This document shows positions 24,596 to 33,204 of a stretch of 41,960 nucleotides of DNA, piece by piece. The DNA comes from a bacterium (GTDB taxonomy: Bacteria > Zixibacteria > MSB-5A5 > GN15 > FEB-12). How positions within the stretch are numbered: position 1 is the first letter of the stretch; the number at the start of each line of letters is the position of its first letter. The notes below the pieces were generated by a model. The model made no database searches, was not told the origin of the DNA, and worked only from the letters and a program-made list of their open reading frames with translations. The translations under genes were made by a program, and so were the position numbers. Location of the stretch: positions 1-41,960 of the forward strand of contig JARGFS010000007.1 in NCBI GenBank assembly GCA_029211095.1. The letters run 5' to 3'.

Positions 24596-25321
24596 ATGAG
24601 AAAGAGTTTGCTGCTATCTTTAGCCGTTTTGCTGATATCAGCCGGAGCGGTTGTATCGCAGAGTTCCTGTCCGGCTGACCGGGCCGCTCAGCACGGGTAT
24701 GACCCATTCGGCGAGTTCCACCATGTTTTGGCTCCTGTCTGGCACGAGGCCTGGCCGGAAAAAGAGTACGATGCACTGTTCGCTGCCGGGCCACGATTCG
24801 CAGAACTGTTTGAGAAGATTGCCGCCATGAAGCCTCAATTCAAAAGTGAAACCCGCCTGGCCAAATTCAACCAGTTGAGAGAAGAGTTTGGGGCGTTGGT
24901 GGAGAAGTTTGCCGAGGCGGCTCGTCAAAAAGATAAAGAGGCCGTTTACGCAATCATGCCCGAACTTCATGACGGGTTTGAAATGACCGCTGCCACGCTC
25001 CTCCCGGTTCACTATCCGGAATTTGAAGGGGTGGTGATTACGTTAAACCTGATCCGGGAATCACACCTTCCGACCAAAAACATGGATGGAATCCTGGGCA
25101 GCACCAAAACGCTCGTGGCAAGAATGGAAAGACTGAATGAAGAGACCATCCCGGAAGAACTGACCGATGTAAAGGAAGGCGTTCTGAAGGATATTGAGAT
25201 GGTGAAAGCGACCGTAGCCAAATTGAAAGAGTGCTGCGACAAAGAAGACCTTGTCAAAATGAGCGCTTATGCCGATGAACTGAATCGGCTGCTGCTCAAG
25301 TTCGCCACGGACTATATCTAG
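24596..25321 (+). CDS. Secreted helical protein of unknown function
   Basis: A 241-residue protein with a clear signal peptide (MRKSLLLSLAVLLISAGAVVSQ). The mature part is rich in Glu, Lys, Leu and Ala and looks all-helical, perhaps two four-helix units. It has histidines near the start (HGYDPFGEFHHVLAPVWHEAWPE) and a Cys-Cys pair near the end. There is no CxxCH haem site. The histidine-rich segment could bind a metal, but this is a guess. The ATG at 24596 has GGGG at a fitting distance; an in-frame ATG at 24569 overlaps the previous stop but would spoil the signal peptide. It is followed by a strong terminator. Confidence 0.7.
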   Translation: MRKSLLLSLAVLLISAGAVVSQSSCPADRAAQHGYDPFGEFHHVLAPVWHEAWPEKEYDALFAAGPRFAELFEKIAAMKPQFKSETRLAKFNQLREEFGALVEKFAEAARQKDKEAVYAIMPELHDGFEMTAATLLPVHYPEFEGVVITLNLIRESHLPTKNMDGILGSTKTLVARMERLNEETIPEELTDVKEGVLKDIEMVKATVAKLKECCDKEDLVKMSAYADELNRLLLKFATDYI

Positions 25322-25337
25322 ACCAAACAGCTTCCGC

Positions 25338-25367
25338 AAAAAGACGGCTTCGGGCCGTCTTTTTTTT
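25338..25367 (+). terminator. Intrinsic terminator after the secreted helical protein gene
   Basis: GACGGC (25343-25348) and GCCGTC (25354-25359) pair around TTCGG. Five A before and eight T after extend the stem and give the release tract. It ends the oxidoreductase-secreted protein transcript. Confidence 0.92.
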
Positions 25368-25409
25368 GCCTGATAATCCGGCTTACAACCTATTCCCACC
25401 GCTTTTTTG

Positions 25410-25438
25410 TTGAACCCTTTTTTCTTCCTGAGTATTAT
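25410..25438 (+). promoter_or_regulatory. Sigma70-type promoter for the alpha/beta hydrolase gene
   Basis: TTGAAC (25410-25415) and TATTAT (25433-25438) are separated by 17 bases. The expected start is near 25445, about 50 bases before the ATG. Confidence 0.65.
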
Positions 25439-25494
25439 GGCTGACAATTCGACCCCTGGTAGAGGTTGATTGTATAAACCGGTATGAGGTGCCA

Positions 25495-26292
25495 ATGAAA
25501 CATATTATCGCAGTCTTTATGTTCTTTTTGATTCTGATAGCTGCCCTGATTTTCAACTCAGCCAGCAGTTCTGCCTCCGATCATGGAATGGTTGACAACG
25601 TTAAACAGATCGTTGTAACGGCACCGGACAGTTTACAGCTACATGGCTGGCTGCACCAAAGTGCGTTTGAGCGGGAAGCGCCCCTGATAGTCCTGCTTCC
25701 GATGATGGCTAAGACGCATGATAGTTACGATCCGTTTATTGCCGCTCTTGAGAAATACCTCAAAGATGACCCTTACACCGGCATGAACCCTCCCCACTAC
25801 CTGGCTCTTGATTTGAGAGGTCACGGCCTCTCTCAGAGAAGCGATACCGGTCTTGTAAAGTATGACCAGATGAAAGTAGATGACTTTGCCAAAGTGCCGG
25901 GTGATGTCGCCCTGATGATAGAAAACTTGATGGCTGACGATGAGATCAAAGTGGACAGCACCGAAATCTACCTGATTGGGGCTTCCATTGGAGCCAACAG
26001 CGCGGCCCTGGCGACCGAGCAGATAAACTATGCCGCCAAACTGGTCCTGCTCTCCCCCGGTGATGATTATCGCGGCCTTAAACCGACTCCGGCGATTGAG
26101 GCGTTTAATGGCAAGACGCTGATCTTTGCTTCGGTCGATGATCGGTATGCGGCGCAATCATCAAATAATATCTCACTGGCCAAAGCGGAGCGATGTAAGC
26201 TGGAGCTGTTTGCGGGGCACGATCATGGCACCAATATCATCAACAATGATCCGGCGGCGATGACCAAGCTCATTGAATGGTTGATGAGATAA
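25495..26292 (+). CDS. Exported or membrane-anchored alpha/beta hydrolase
   Basis: A 265-residue protein with a hydrophobic N-terminus (about 1-24, a signal peptide or anchor). The alpha/beta-hydrolase core shows LALDLRGHGLSQ, the nucleophile elbow GASIGAN with the catalytic serine, and FAGHDHGTNI near the end with the likely catalytic histidine. The acid is probably in ASVDDRYA. Such proteins are esterases or peptidases of broad range, so the substrate is open. The ATG at 25495 has GAGG five bases upstream; a GTG two codons earlier overlaps that site. It has its own promoter and converges on the GAF-DHp gene. Confidence 0.85.
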   Translation: MKHIIAVFMFFLILIAALIFNSASSSASDHGMVDNVKQIVVTAPDSLQLHGWLHQSAFEREAPLIVLLPMMAKTHDSYDPFIAALEKYLKDDPYTGMNPPHYLALDLRGHGLSQRSDTGLVKYDQMKVDDFAKVPGDVALMIENLMADDEIKVDSTEIYLIGASIGANSAALATEQINYAAKLVLLSPGDDYRGLKPTPAIEAFNGKTLIFASVDDRYAAQSSNNISLAKAERCKLELFAGHDHGTNIINNDPAAMTKLIEWLMR

Positions 26293-26320
26293 CAGCTGCC
26301 GGTTGGCAGTTGCTTTTGTT

Positions 26321-27106
26321 CTACTCCGTTCCCTCTTCGGTTCCCTTATCAGTGCTATCTGAAAGATCAATCATATTAGTTCCATCTGTATAGGAAACCG
26401 ATTTTGGCGTCGTCAATTTTAGCAGTCGCTGGGTAACATCTCTGATCTTTAAGGCAGATTGTTCCACCACCTTCAGTTTGTTTACCAGCGAAGGATCAAG
26501 CTCATCCCCTTTTAGCAACAGCAACTGTATGTTACCGAGGATGGCGGTCAGCGGATTGTTGATTTCATGATTGACTGTAACGGCAGTTTCAACGATAGCT
26601 TCGCGACGCTCCTTGCTGACCAGTTCTTCGGTGGCCGCTGAGTCCTGTCCATAATTGTCGACCGCGAAATTTAGAGCCAACAACGAAGTAAGCGCCTCAA
26701 GCAGGCTATCTTCGGCAACGACAGTCTTCTCCCCTTCCTGCAGTCCGATCAGCGCCCCGAACGTGCGCCCACGATATTTAAGCGGAAGAGTGAAAGCATG
26801 GGTGGGAGGCTGGCCGTCGAAAGACATATAGGCTGAGCTGAGACCGCTGTTATTGCGAAGGGACCTGAAGAGATCACTCTCCAGATTATCCAGTCGCTTG
26901 TGGGCGGAATCGGCCCGGGAATGATTGACCGAGAGGATTATCTCATTCTTCTCATTCCACAGATGCAGGGCGGCGGCAGCCAGGCCAACATATTCGGCGG
27001 CCAGGCTGAGGGCGGAATCTGCCACTTCGCGGAGATCCCGGCCACTGCTGCCAGCTTTGGCCAGGCGGCTCAATATCTCAAATTTGTCCACATTGCTACT
27101 ATTCAT
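26321..27106 (-). CDS. GAF-domain protein with histidine-kinase dimerisation domain but no ATPase domain
   Basis: A 261-residue protein. Residues about 8-150 form a GAF-like domain. Residues about 165-232 are a dimerisation/phospho-acceptor region with a perfect H-box, VNHEINNPLTAILGNIQLLL, His180. The protein then ends with SYTDGTNMIDLSDSTDKGTE and a stop; no N, G1 or G2 box follows, and none was seen in any frame downstream before the convergent hydrolase gene. The natural-looking end suggests a stable architecture, perhaps a phosphotransfer protein phosphorylated in trans, rather than recent truncation. The partner kinase is unknown. Confidence 0.78.
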   Translation of the reverse strand: MNSSNVDKFEILSRLAKAGSSGRDLREVADSALSLAAEYVGLAAAALHLWNEKNEIILSVNHSRADSAHKRLDNLESDLFRSLRNNSGLSSAYMSFDGQPPTHAFTLPLKYRGRTFGALIGLQEGEKTVVAEDSLLEALTSLLALNFAVDNYGQDSAATEELVSKERREAIVETAVTVNHEINNPLTAILGNIQLLLLKGDELDPSLVNKLKVVEQSALKIRDVTQRLLKLTTPKSVSYTDGTNMIDLSDSTDKGTEEGTE

Positions 27107-27330
27107 ACGATTGTTTCTTATTCAGAGCCGTAATGAGCAAACCGAGTGCCTTCCTGAAGTAATACCGAACGTTTGGTCGGTTTGCCTGCCGATTCCATAA
27201 TACGCTGATATGAGCGGATATTCCAGACATTTCTCTGTGCACTTTCTGAACAGCAAAAGGAGCACCGGTTTTGTTCCGCAATTGAATTCACAATTGGAAG
27301 CAGACAACGGAGTCGAATGATACAAACCGA

Positions 27331-27359
27331 TTGACTTGAGCTGTCAGCCTTCTTAGATT
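27331..27359 (+). promoter_or_regulatory. Possible purF promoter
   Basis: TTGACT (27331-27336) and TAGATT (27354-27359) are 17 bases apart. A start near 27366 would leave out the Shine-Dalgarno at 27360-27364, which bears on the choice of start codon for purF. The rest of the spacer 27107-27330 shows nothing I can name. Confidence 0.5.
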
Positions 27360-27387
27360 GGAGGTTTTTCAAGATGGGAGATGCCGA

Positions 27388-28788
27388 TTGCTGGAAGCTG
27401 TGATCAACGACAAGTGTGGCGTATTTGGGATAGTAGGGCACAAACGAGCGGCCGAATTGACTTATTTTGGCCTCTACTCTCTGCAACACCGCGGGCATGA
27501 GTCGGCGGGGATTGTCTCCTCAGACAAAGGGAGAATATATCTGCATAAAGGGATGGGGGAAGTCTCACAAGTCTTTTCCGATTCCGAGAATATAGCGCGT
27601 CTACGCGGAAGAATAGCGATTGGACATACCCGGTACAGTACCACCGGAGCTTCTTCGCTCATAAATATCCAGCCTTTCATCATTACCAATAAATCCCGAC
27701 CGCTGGCCATTGCCCACAATGGGAATCTGACCAACTCGCTCGACTTGCGCAATCAGCTGGAATCAAAAGGGGCTATTTTCCAGACTACTTCTGATACTGA
27801 GATCATCCTGCACCTGGTGGCTTCCTCTAAAAAGTCAGAACGTATTGATCAGATAGCGGATGCTCTCAATCATGCTCGCGGCGCTTTTTCACTTATCTTC
27901 CTGACCGAAGACTCCGTTCTTGCGGCACGAGACCCACATGGTTTCCGGCCCCTGGCCCTGGGAAAGATGGGACGGGCCTGGGTGGTAGCTTCGGAGACCT
28001 GTGCCTTTGACATTATTGGCGCTAAGTACGTTCGTGATATAGCCCCGGGAGAGATTATTGAAATCACACCGGAGGGTATTAAGTCTACTTTCCTGAAACA
28101 GAAAGTGAAGTCGGCCAGCTGTATTTTTGAATATATCTATTTCGCCCGTCCGGACTCCAAAGTCTTTGGGGAGAATGTAGACAAGATTCGACGTCGGCTG
28201 GGCCGGATGCTGGCCCGTGAACATCCGGTTGAGGCGGATATTGTTATCGGGATTCCGGATTCTGCCAATACCGCTACTCTCGGTTATGCCGAAGAATCAG
28301 GCTTAAGATTTGAAATTGGACTGATTAGAAACCATTATGTGGGTCGTACGTTTATTGATCCCAATCAGGAAATCCGTGATCTGGATGTGAAAGTAAAGTT
28401 CAATCCAGTCAAAGGGGTTCTTGAGAACCGACGCGTAGTGGTAGTTGATGACTCCATCGTGCGAGGTACGACCGCGCAAAAACTGGTCAAGATGATCCGC
28501 CAGGCCGGGGCCAAAGAGGTCCATTTCCGCATCTCTTCCCCGCCAATCATTTCCCCCTGCTTTTTTGGAATTGATATGCCGACCAAACAGGAACTAATTG
28601 CGTCCAGTCAGTCAATTAAACAGATAGAGAAAAAACTGGGCGTGGACTCGCTTCGCTATCTCTCTCATGACGCCATGTTGTCAATGTCATCCCTGCCGGA
28701 TACTTCGTTCTGCTCAAGCTGTTTTTCCGGGAAATATCCGTTGAGAATCCCAAAAATCAATGGAAAGTCTCGTCTGGACAAGATTTAA
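27388..28788 (+). CDS. purF: Amidophosphoribosyltransferase
   Basis: The first enzyme of de novo purine synthesis; it makes phosphoribosylamine from PRPP and glutamine. The catalytic N-terminal cysteine is in CGVFGIVGH, so a short propeptide must be removed. The glutaminase part continues YSLQHRGHESAGI; the PRPP loop is VVVVDDSIVRGTT. Four cysteines, in ASCIFEYIYF, ISPCFFG and FCSSCFSG, match the iron-sulfur ligands of the Bacillus-type enzyme. The TTG at 27388 (GGGAG seven bases upstream) gives the propeptide MLEAVINDK; alternatives are the GTG at 27400 and the TTG at 27358. It stands alone, without other pur genes. Confidence 0.95.
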   Translation: MLEAVINDKCGVFGIVGHKRAAELTYFGLYSLQHRGHESAGIVSSDKGRIYLHKGMGEVSQVFSDSENIARLRGRIAIGHTRYSTTGASSLINIQPFIITNKSRPLAIAHNGNLTNSLDLRNQLESKGAIFQTTSDTEIILHLVASSKKSERIDQIADALNHARGAFSLIFLTEDSVLAARDPHGFRPLALGKMGRAWVVASETCAFDIIGAKYVRDIAPGEIIEITPEGIKSTFLKQKVKSASCIFEYIYFARPDSKVFGENVDKIRRRLGRMLAREHPVEADIVIGIPDSANTATLGYAEESGLRFEIGLIRNHYVGRTFIDPNQEIRDLDVKVKFNPVKGVLENRRVVVVDDSIVRGTTAQKLVKMIRQAGAKEVHFRISSPPIISPCFFGIDMPTKQELIASSQSIKQIEKKLGVDSLRYLSHDAMLSMSSLPDTSFCSSCFSGKYPLRIPKINGKSRLDKI

Positions 28789-28823
28789 TCCGCGACTATT
28801 ATCCAACCGACCTCGCCTGCCGA

Positions 28824-28838
28824 TACCCTAAAAGGGTA
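28824..28838. promoter_or_regulatory. Small perfect dyad upstream of the subtilase promoter
   Basis: TACCCT (28824-28829) and AGGGTA (28833-28838) flank AAA, ending five bases before the -35 box. It has no T-run, so it suits a protein-binding site better than a purF terminator. Confidence 0.4.
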
Positions 28839-28843
28839 AGTTG

Positions 28844-28871
28844 TTGACAAAATGTGGATTACGGCTATATT
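28844..28871 (+). promoter_or_regulatory. Sigma70-type promoter for the subtilase gene
   Basis: A perfect TTGACA (28844-28849) and TATATT (28866-28871) are separated by 16 bases. The start would be near 28878. A dyad (28869-28908) covers the -10 and early transcribed region: ATTCTGAG/CTCAGAAT outside and AACCGG/CCGGTT inside. Confidence 0.78.
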
Positions 28872-28939
28872 CTGAGTGGTAACCGGCCCCTACCGGTTTC
28901 CTCAGAATTACACCATTCTCGGTCCAACCCGGAGGAAAA

Positions 28940-31669
28940 ATGACGCGCCTTGACAGACAGATTCTTACGTCAGCTACCTGTTTTTTGATTTTCGTGCTGA
29001 TCTCGGTTTCAGCTTATTCAAGAATGAACTCGGCTGCTGAGCAGGCTAATCCAACGCTTGCTCCAAAACAGACCGCAGTAAAGCCGCTCTCAACTGCTGT
29101 TCCGAGCGGTACCGATATCTCTCATGTAGTAGTCAAATTCAATGATGAAGCTCAAGTGCGCCAACGGAGCGGCCAATTCAAATCTCTTTCCGGTCGATCA
29201 ATTGACGAAGCCGACCGCCTCCTGACTTCCTTTGGTTCCACCAAAATCAGAAGGTTATTTGACAGCCAGGATGAGGCTTTCCTGGACCAACAGAGATCAA
29301 CGCTTGAGTCAAAATCCGGGAAGCAGTTGGCTGACCTGAATGGGTACTATAGAATCGATGTCACCGATCCCAACGAAGCGGCCAGTTTGATCAACGAACT
29401 CAACCGGTTAGATATCGTGGAGATTGCTTATTTTCAGCCGAGCCCGGAAATCTCTGTCGATATTGCTCCCCCCACCCCGGACTATGTGGCCAACCAGGAC
29501 TATCGCGAAGCCGCCCCGGCCGGAGTAGATGCCGACTACGCCAACAGTTTGGCAGGTGGAGATGGCGCGGGCGTAAAGATAGTTGATATTGAAGGGGGCT
29601 GGCAGGACACGCACGAGGATTTGGAAAAAGCGCTGGGCGGTCTGATCTTTGGAACTATGATAGATGATCCCGGCTGGCGCAACCATGGGACAGCCGTGAT
29701 TGGGGAAATGATCGCCGGTGACAATGGCTATGGTGTAACCGGTATTTCTCCGGGGGCCGACATCGGTATGGCTTCCATAGGATCGGCCTCAACCGCCGAA
29801 GCTCTCTACGCCGCCGCTAACCATCTTCAGGAAGGGGACGTAATCCTCATTGAACTGCACGCACCCGGCCCTCACTACAACTTTGAGTCCCGTCCCGATC
29901 AATTGGGCTATGTCTGCATGGAATACTGGCAGGCAAATTTCGATGCTATCCAGTATGCCTGGGCCAAAGGAGTTATCGTCTGCGAAGCGGCCGGTAATGG
30001 CTCCGAAGATTTCGATGACTTTGGCTTGTACGGCCAACTGTTTGACACAACATATCGCAACTCTCACGCTATTCTGATTGGAGCCGGTTACCCGTGGTCT
30101 TCCTCAAGCAATCTGCAGAAACATGGTTTCTCCAATTACGGCGAGCGCGTTAATCTTCAGGGATACGGCTCGGGTGTATACAGCACCGGTTACGGTGGAC
30201 TGTTTGATGGCGGCGGTGATGAGAATCAGTATTATACTTCCTCGTTCAGCGGTACTTCGTCGGCTTCGCCCATCATCACCGGGACCGTAGCCTGCCTTCA
30301 GGGGTACTACAAAGCTACCTTTGGCGCACCGTTGACTTCGGATTACGCTCGCGATATCCTGGTCGCCGCCGGAACGCCGCAACTTGGTGACACCTCTTTG
30401 CATATCGGTCCGCGCCCGAATCTGGCCGCGGCTATCCCGCTTCTGGTTGCACCGGCTTCGCTGTACGCCAATCCTCTTATGGTCAGTACTTCTCTCAATG
30501 AAGGTGAAACGGCCGACTTTGATGTCTGGCTCATCAATCGGTCTGGATCCACCACACTGGACTACAGCATTGTCGACAATGACTCCCTGGGACTGAAAGT
30601 TGCCGACAATTGGCTCCTGGCCTCCCCTTCGGCCGGGACTATTCCGGCTCTGGACTCCGCCCTGGTTACGATGACTATCGATGCCACCGTGATTCCGGCT
30701 CGAATTGATCCCTACAAGGGAGTTCTGGAAGTCTCCTTTGGGGCCACAGCCGGTCCTCTGTATTCGACCGTACTCATCCCCGCTTTCGCAACTGTCACCT
30801 GTTTTGACAGTACTTTTGAGATCGCTTCCTCCGATGATATGGGTGGCCCGGTCTTTGACTGGAAGTCAGCCAAAGATGGCGGTTTCAAAATCGACAATGG
30901 CACTTTCTACAATTCACAGGCGGGCGCACCGCTGGATGATGGCAGCGCCGGTCCGTTTACAATCGGGTTTAACTTCAATTTCTACGGCACTACCTATACC
31001 ACATTCTGGGTCGGGGTGAATGGCGCGCTCTCGTTTACCGAGTCTGATGTGAATGTCAACGGCTACTTTTCTTCGCTGGACATTCCGGGCGCTCCGTTTA
31101 GCACCTTTGTCGCTCCCTTCTGGAGTGATCTAATCATTGATGACGCGTTGGTTCCGGAGGCGGGTATTTATATCGACAAGAGATCAGACACGACTATTAT
31201 CGAATGGTACCGACCGGCTAATTTCAATCAGTTTGGCGATACCCTGACCAACTTCGAGATCATCCTGACCAGTGACCACAATATCATATTCCAGTACAAC
31301 AGCGTTGGGACCAGCGGGCTCGAAAATCAAGTGCTGGTAGGCCTGTCCGAGCTGGAGTGTAAGACGGTCAGTTATCTTGATGCCGCCGACATTCCGGCCC
31401 ACGCGATTAGTAATAGCGAAGCGGTTCGGTTTGATCCTAATATTGGAATCTGGGTGCAGGCTGGGGATGTGGACGGATCGGGTGGATTTGATATTGCCGA
31501 TATCACGTACCTGGTGGATTACCTCTTTGGCGGAGGAACTCCTCCGGTAACGGTGGAGTCGTCTGATGTTGACTGTAGCGGCGGGCTTGACATAACGGAC
31601 CTGACTTACATTGTCGACTACCAGTTTAATGGCGGCCCCGCCCCCTGTTCTTACTGGATGAATCTGTAG
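28940..31669 (+). CDS. Secreted subtilisin-family protease with dockerin-like C-terminus
   Basis: A 909-residue exported protease. A signal peptide (about 1-35) is followed by a propeptide region (about 55-180). The S8 catalytic triad is Asp216 in VDIEGGW, His249 in NHGTAVIG and Ser440 in SGTSSASP. After the protease domain come a beta-rich linker (about 500-625) and a domain (about 635-840) with GFNFNFYGTTYTTFWVGVNG, common in surface proteins. The end carries two dockerin-like half-sites, DVDGSGGFDIADITYLVDYL and DCSGGLDITDLTYIVDY, as in the protein at 9243-10100. GGAGG lies before the ATG. It is transcribed alone from a consensus-like promoter and ends at a terminator. Confidence 0.92.
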   Translation: MTRLDRQILTSATCFLIFVLISVSAYSRMNSAAEQANPTLAPKQTAVKPLSTAVPSGTDISHVVVKFNDEAQVRQRSGQFKSLSGRSIDEADRLLTSFGSTKIRRLFDSQDEAFLDQQRSTLESKSGKQLADLNGYYRIDVTDPNEAASLINELNRLDIVEIAYFQPSPEISVDIAPPTPDYVANQDYREAAPAGVDADYANSLAGGDGAGVKIVDIEGGWQDTHEDLEKALGGLIFGTMIDDPGWRNHGTAVIGEMIAGDNGYGVTGISPGADIGMASIGSASTAEALYAAANHLQEGDVILIELHAPGPHYNFESRPDQLGYVCMEYWQANFDAIQYAWAKGVIVCEAAGNGSEDFDDFGLYGQLFDTTYRNSHAILIGAGYPWSSSSNLQKHGFSNYGERVNLQGYGSGVYSTGYGGLFDGGGDENQYYTSSFSGTSSASPIITGTVACLQGYYKATFGAPLTSDYARDILVAAGTPQLGDTSLHIGPRPNLAAAIPLLVAPASLYANPLMVSTSLNEGETADFDVWLINRSGSTTLDYSIVDNDSLGLKVADNWLLASPSAGTIPALDSALVTMTIDATVIPARIDPYKGVLEVSFGATAGPLYSTVLIPAFATVTCFDSTFEIASSDDMGGPVFDWKSAKDGGFKIDNGTFYNSQAGAPLDDGSAGPFTIGFNFNFYGTTYTTFWVGVNGALSFTESDVNVNGYFSSLDIPGAPFSTFVAPFWSDLIIDDALVPEAGIYIDKRSDTTIIEWYRPANFNQFGDTLTNFEIILTSDHNIIFQYNSVGTSGLENQVLVGLSELECKTVSYLDAADIPAHAISNSEAVRFDPNIGIWVQAGDVDGSGGFDIADITYLVDYLFGGGTPPVTVESSDVDCSGGLDITDLTYIVDYQFNGGPAPCSYWMNL

Positions 31670-31694
31670 GCTTAACAGACCACAAATGAAAAAG

Positions 31695-31716
31695 GCCCGA
31701 GTCTCCTCGGGCTTTT
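31695..31716. terminator. Bidirectional intrinsic terminator between the subtilase and nuoN
   Basis: GCCCGAG (31695-31701) and CTCGGGC (31706-31712) pair around TCTC. T follows on the plus strand and A precedes, giving a T-run on the minus strand too, so it can serve both converging genes. Confidence 0.88.
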
Positions 31717-31741
31717 CTTTATATTCGGAATTTTGAGACTG

Positions 31742-33190
31742 CTACAAGAAGGCAAAGATTGCAGCCTGTGAAATCTCAAGCAGTTGCTGTGGGAAAAGTC
31801 CCAGCCAGAGAGTGCCTACCACAGTTATTAACAGGACCAGAATAATAGCCGGGCTGAAACTGACCGGGACAAAAGAGACTTCCGGTTTGTCGAAAAAGCT
31901 TACTTTGACAACGCGAAGGTAGTAGTAAACCGATACAAATGAATTCATCACGCCAATTACAGCCAACCAGATGAATCCGGACTTCACCGCCGCCGAGAAT
32001 AGATAAAATTTACCAAAGAAGCCGACCGTGGGTGGAAAGCCGCTAAGCGCGAACATAAACAGCGCCAGTATCGAGGAAAGATACGGGTGGGCCTTACCGA
32101 ATCCGGGAAGTTCCGAGAAGTTTGACTTACAACCGGTCCGGGTCTCCAGAAGAATCAGAACCGCAAAAGCGCCGGTATTGAAAAGGGAGTAAGCCACCAG
32201 GTAGAACATGGCCGTTGAAACAGCGCTATTTCCCCCGACCGCGAGAGCAACGAGAATATACCCGGCATGGGCAATTGATGAATAGGCGAGCATCCGTTTT
32301 ATATTGTCCTGCTTGAGAGCCACGATATTTCCAATGGTCATGGTCAGGACAGCCAGCACCCAGAAGACATCGGAAAGCAATCCGATATAGGAGAAACCGA
32401 AAGCGAACAGTCTCAGCATGACGGCAAATCCGGCCGCTTTGGGCCCCACGGAAAAGAAGGCCGTAACCGGTGTTGGCGCTCCCTGGTAGACATCGGGAAT
32501 CCAGCTATGGAAAGGGACCGCTCCCACTTTGAAACCAAACCCGATCAGAATCATGGCTACACCGGAGTAGAGATAAAGCTTGAAGTTCCCGGCAATATAA
32601 TGATAGTCGGTCACCAGTCTCCTGAGATCGGTGGTGCCGGAAGCTCCATAGACAAAGGCGATTCCCATCAACAAGAAGGCACTGGCAAAAGCACCCATAA
32701 CGAAATATTTGATCCCGGCTTCGTTGGATTCCGGTGAGCGTCTGGCCATACCGGCCATAACATACAACGGCAACGACATGATCTCCAACCCGAGGAACAT
32801 CACAACCAGGTCGGTGGAGTTGGCCATGACCATCATCCCCATAACGGAGATATTGAGCAGGGCGTAGAACTCGGGCCGATTGAGTGATTTTTGAGACAGA
32901 TAGCGGTGGGCCATTAACAACGTGAGAATGGCTATTATGATAAATATTATTTTGAACGAGGATCCAAAGTTATCGCAGGTGACCATGCCAAAAAATCCGG
33001 ATGACTGGTCTCCCCACTGATTCAGTGATAAAAAGAGCGCTGTGACCAATCCGATGAGCGCGACAGCCGGTGATAGCTTCCCTAACGACTTAACATAACC
33101 AGTAATAAGGATCAGGAAAGCAGCAGCCAGAACTGCAATCTCCGGACCCAGCAGAGAAAAGTCGATTGATGCGGATGTATAATCTATCAT
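31742..33190 (-). CDS. nuoN: NADH-quinone oxidoreductase subunit N
   Basis: A 482-residue antiporter-like membrane subunit of complex I with about 14 helices. The Mrp-type core includes FFSVGPKAAGFAVMLRL and DNIKRMLAYSSIAHAGYILVA, with the conserved helix-breaking and lysine-bearing segments. It is the last gene of the nuo run and is separated from nuoM by a glutaredoxin-like gene. A hairpin lies in the 47-base gap upstream. AGGA four bases before the ATG supports the start. Confidence 0.95.
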   Translation of the reverse strand: MIDYTSASIDFSLLGPEIAVLAAAFLILITGYVKSLGKLSPAVALIGLVTALFLSLNQWGDQSSGFFGMVTCDNFGSSFKIIFIIIAILTLLMAHRYLSQKSLNRPEFYALLNISVMGMMVMANSTDLVVMFLGLEIMSLPLYVMAGMARRSPESNEAGIKYFVMGAFASAFLLMGIAFVYGASGTTDLRRLVTDYHYIAGNFKLYLYSGVAMILIGFGFKVGAVPFHSWIPDVYQGAPTPVTAFFSVGPKAAGFAVMLRLFAFGFSYIGLLSDVFWVLAVLTMTIGNIVALKQDNIKRMLAYSSIAHAGYILVALAVGGNSAVSTAMFYLVAYSLFNTGAFAVLILLETRTGCKSNFSELPGFGKAHPYLSSILALFMFALSGFPPTVGFFGKFYLFSAAVKSGFIWLAVIGVMNSFVSVYYYLRVVKVSFFDKPEVSFVPVSFSPAIILVLLITVVGTLWLGLFPQQLLEISQAAIFAFL

Positions 33191-33204
33191 TTCTTCCTAC
33201 TCTT

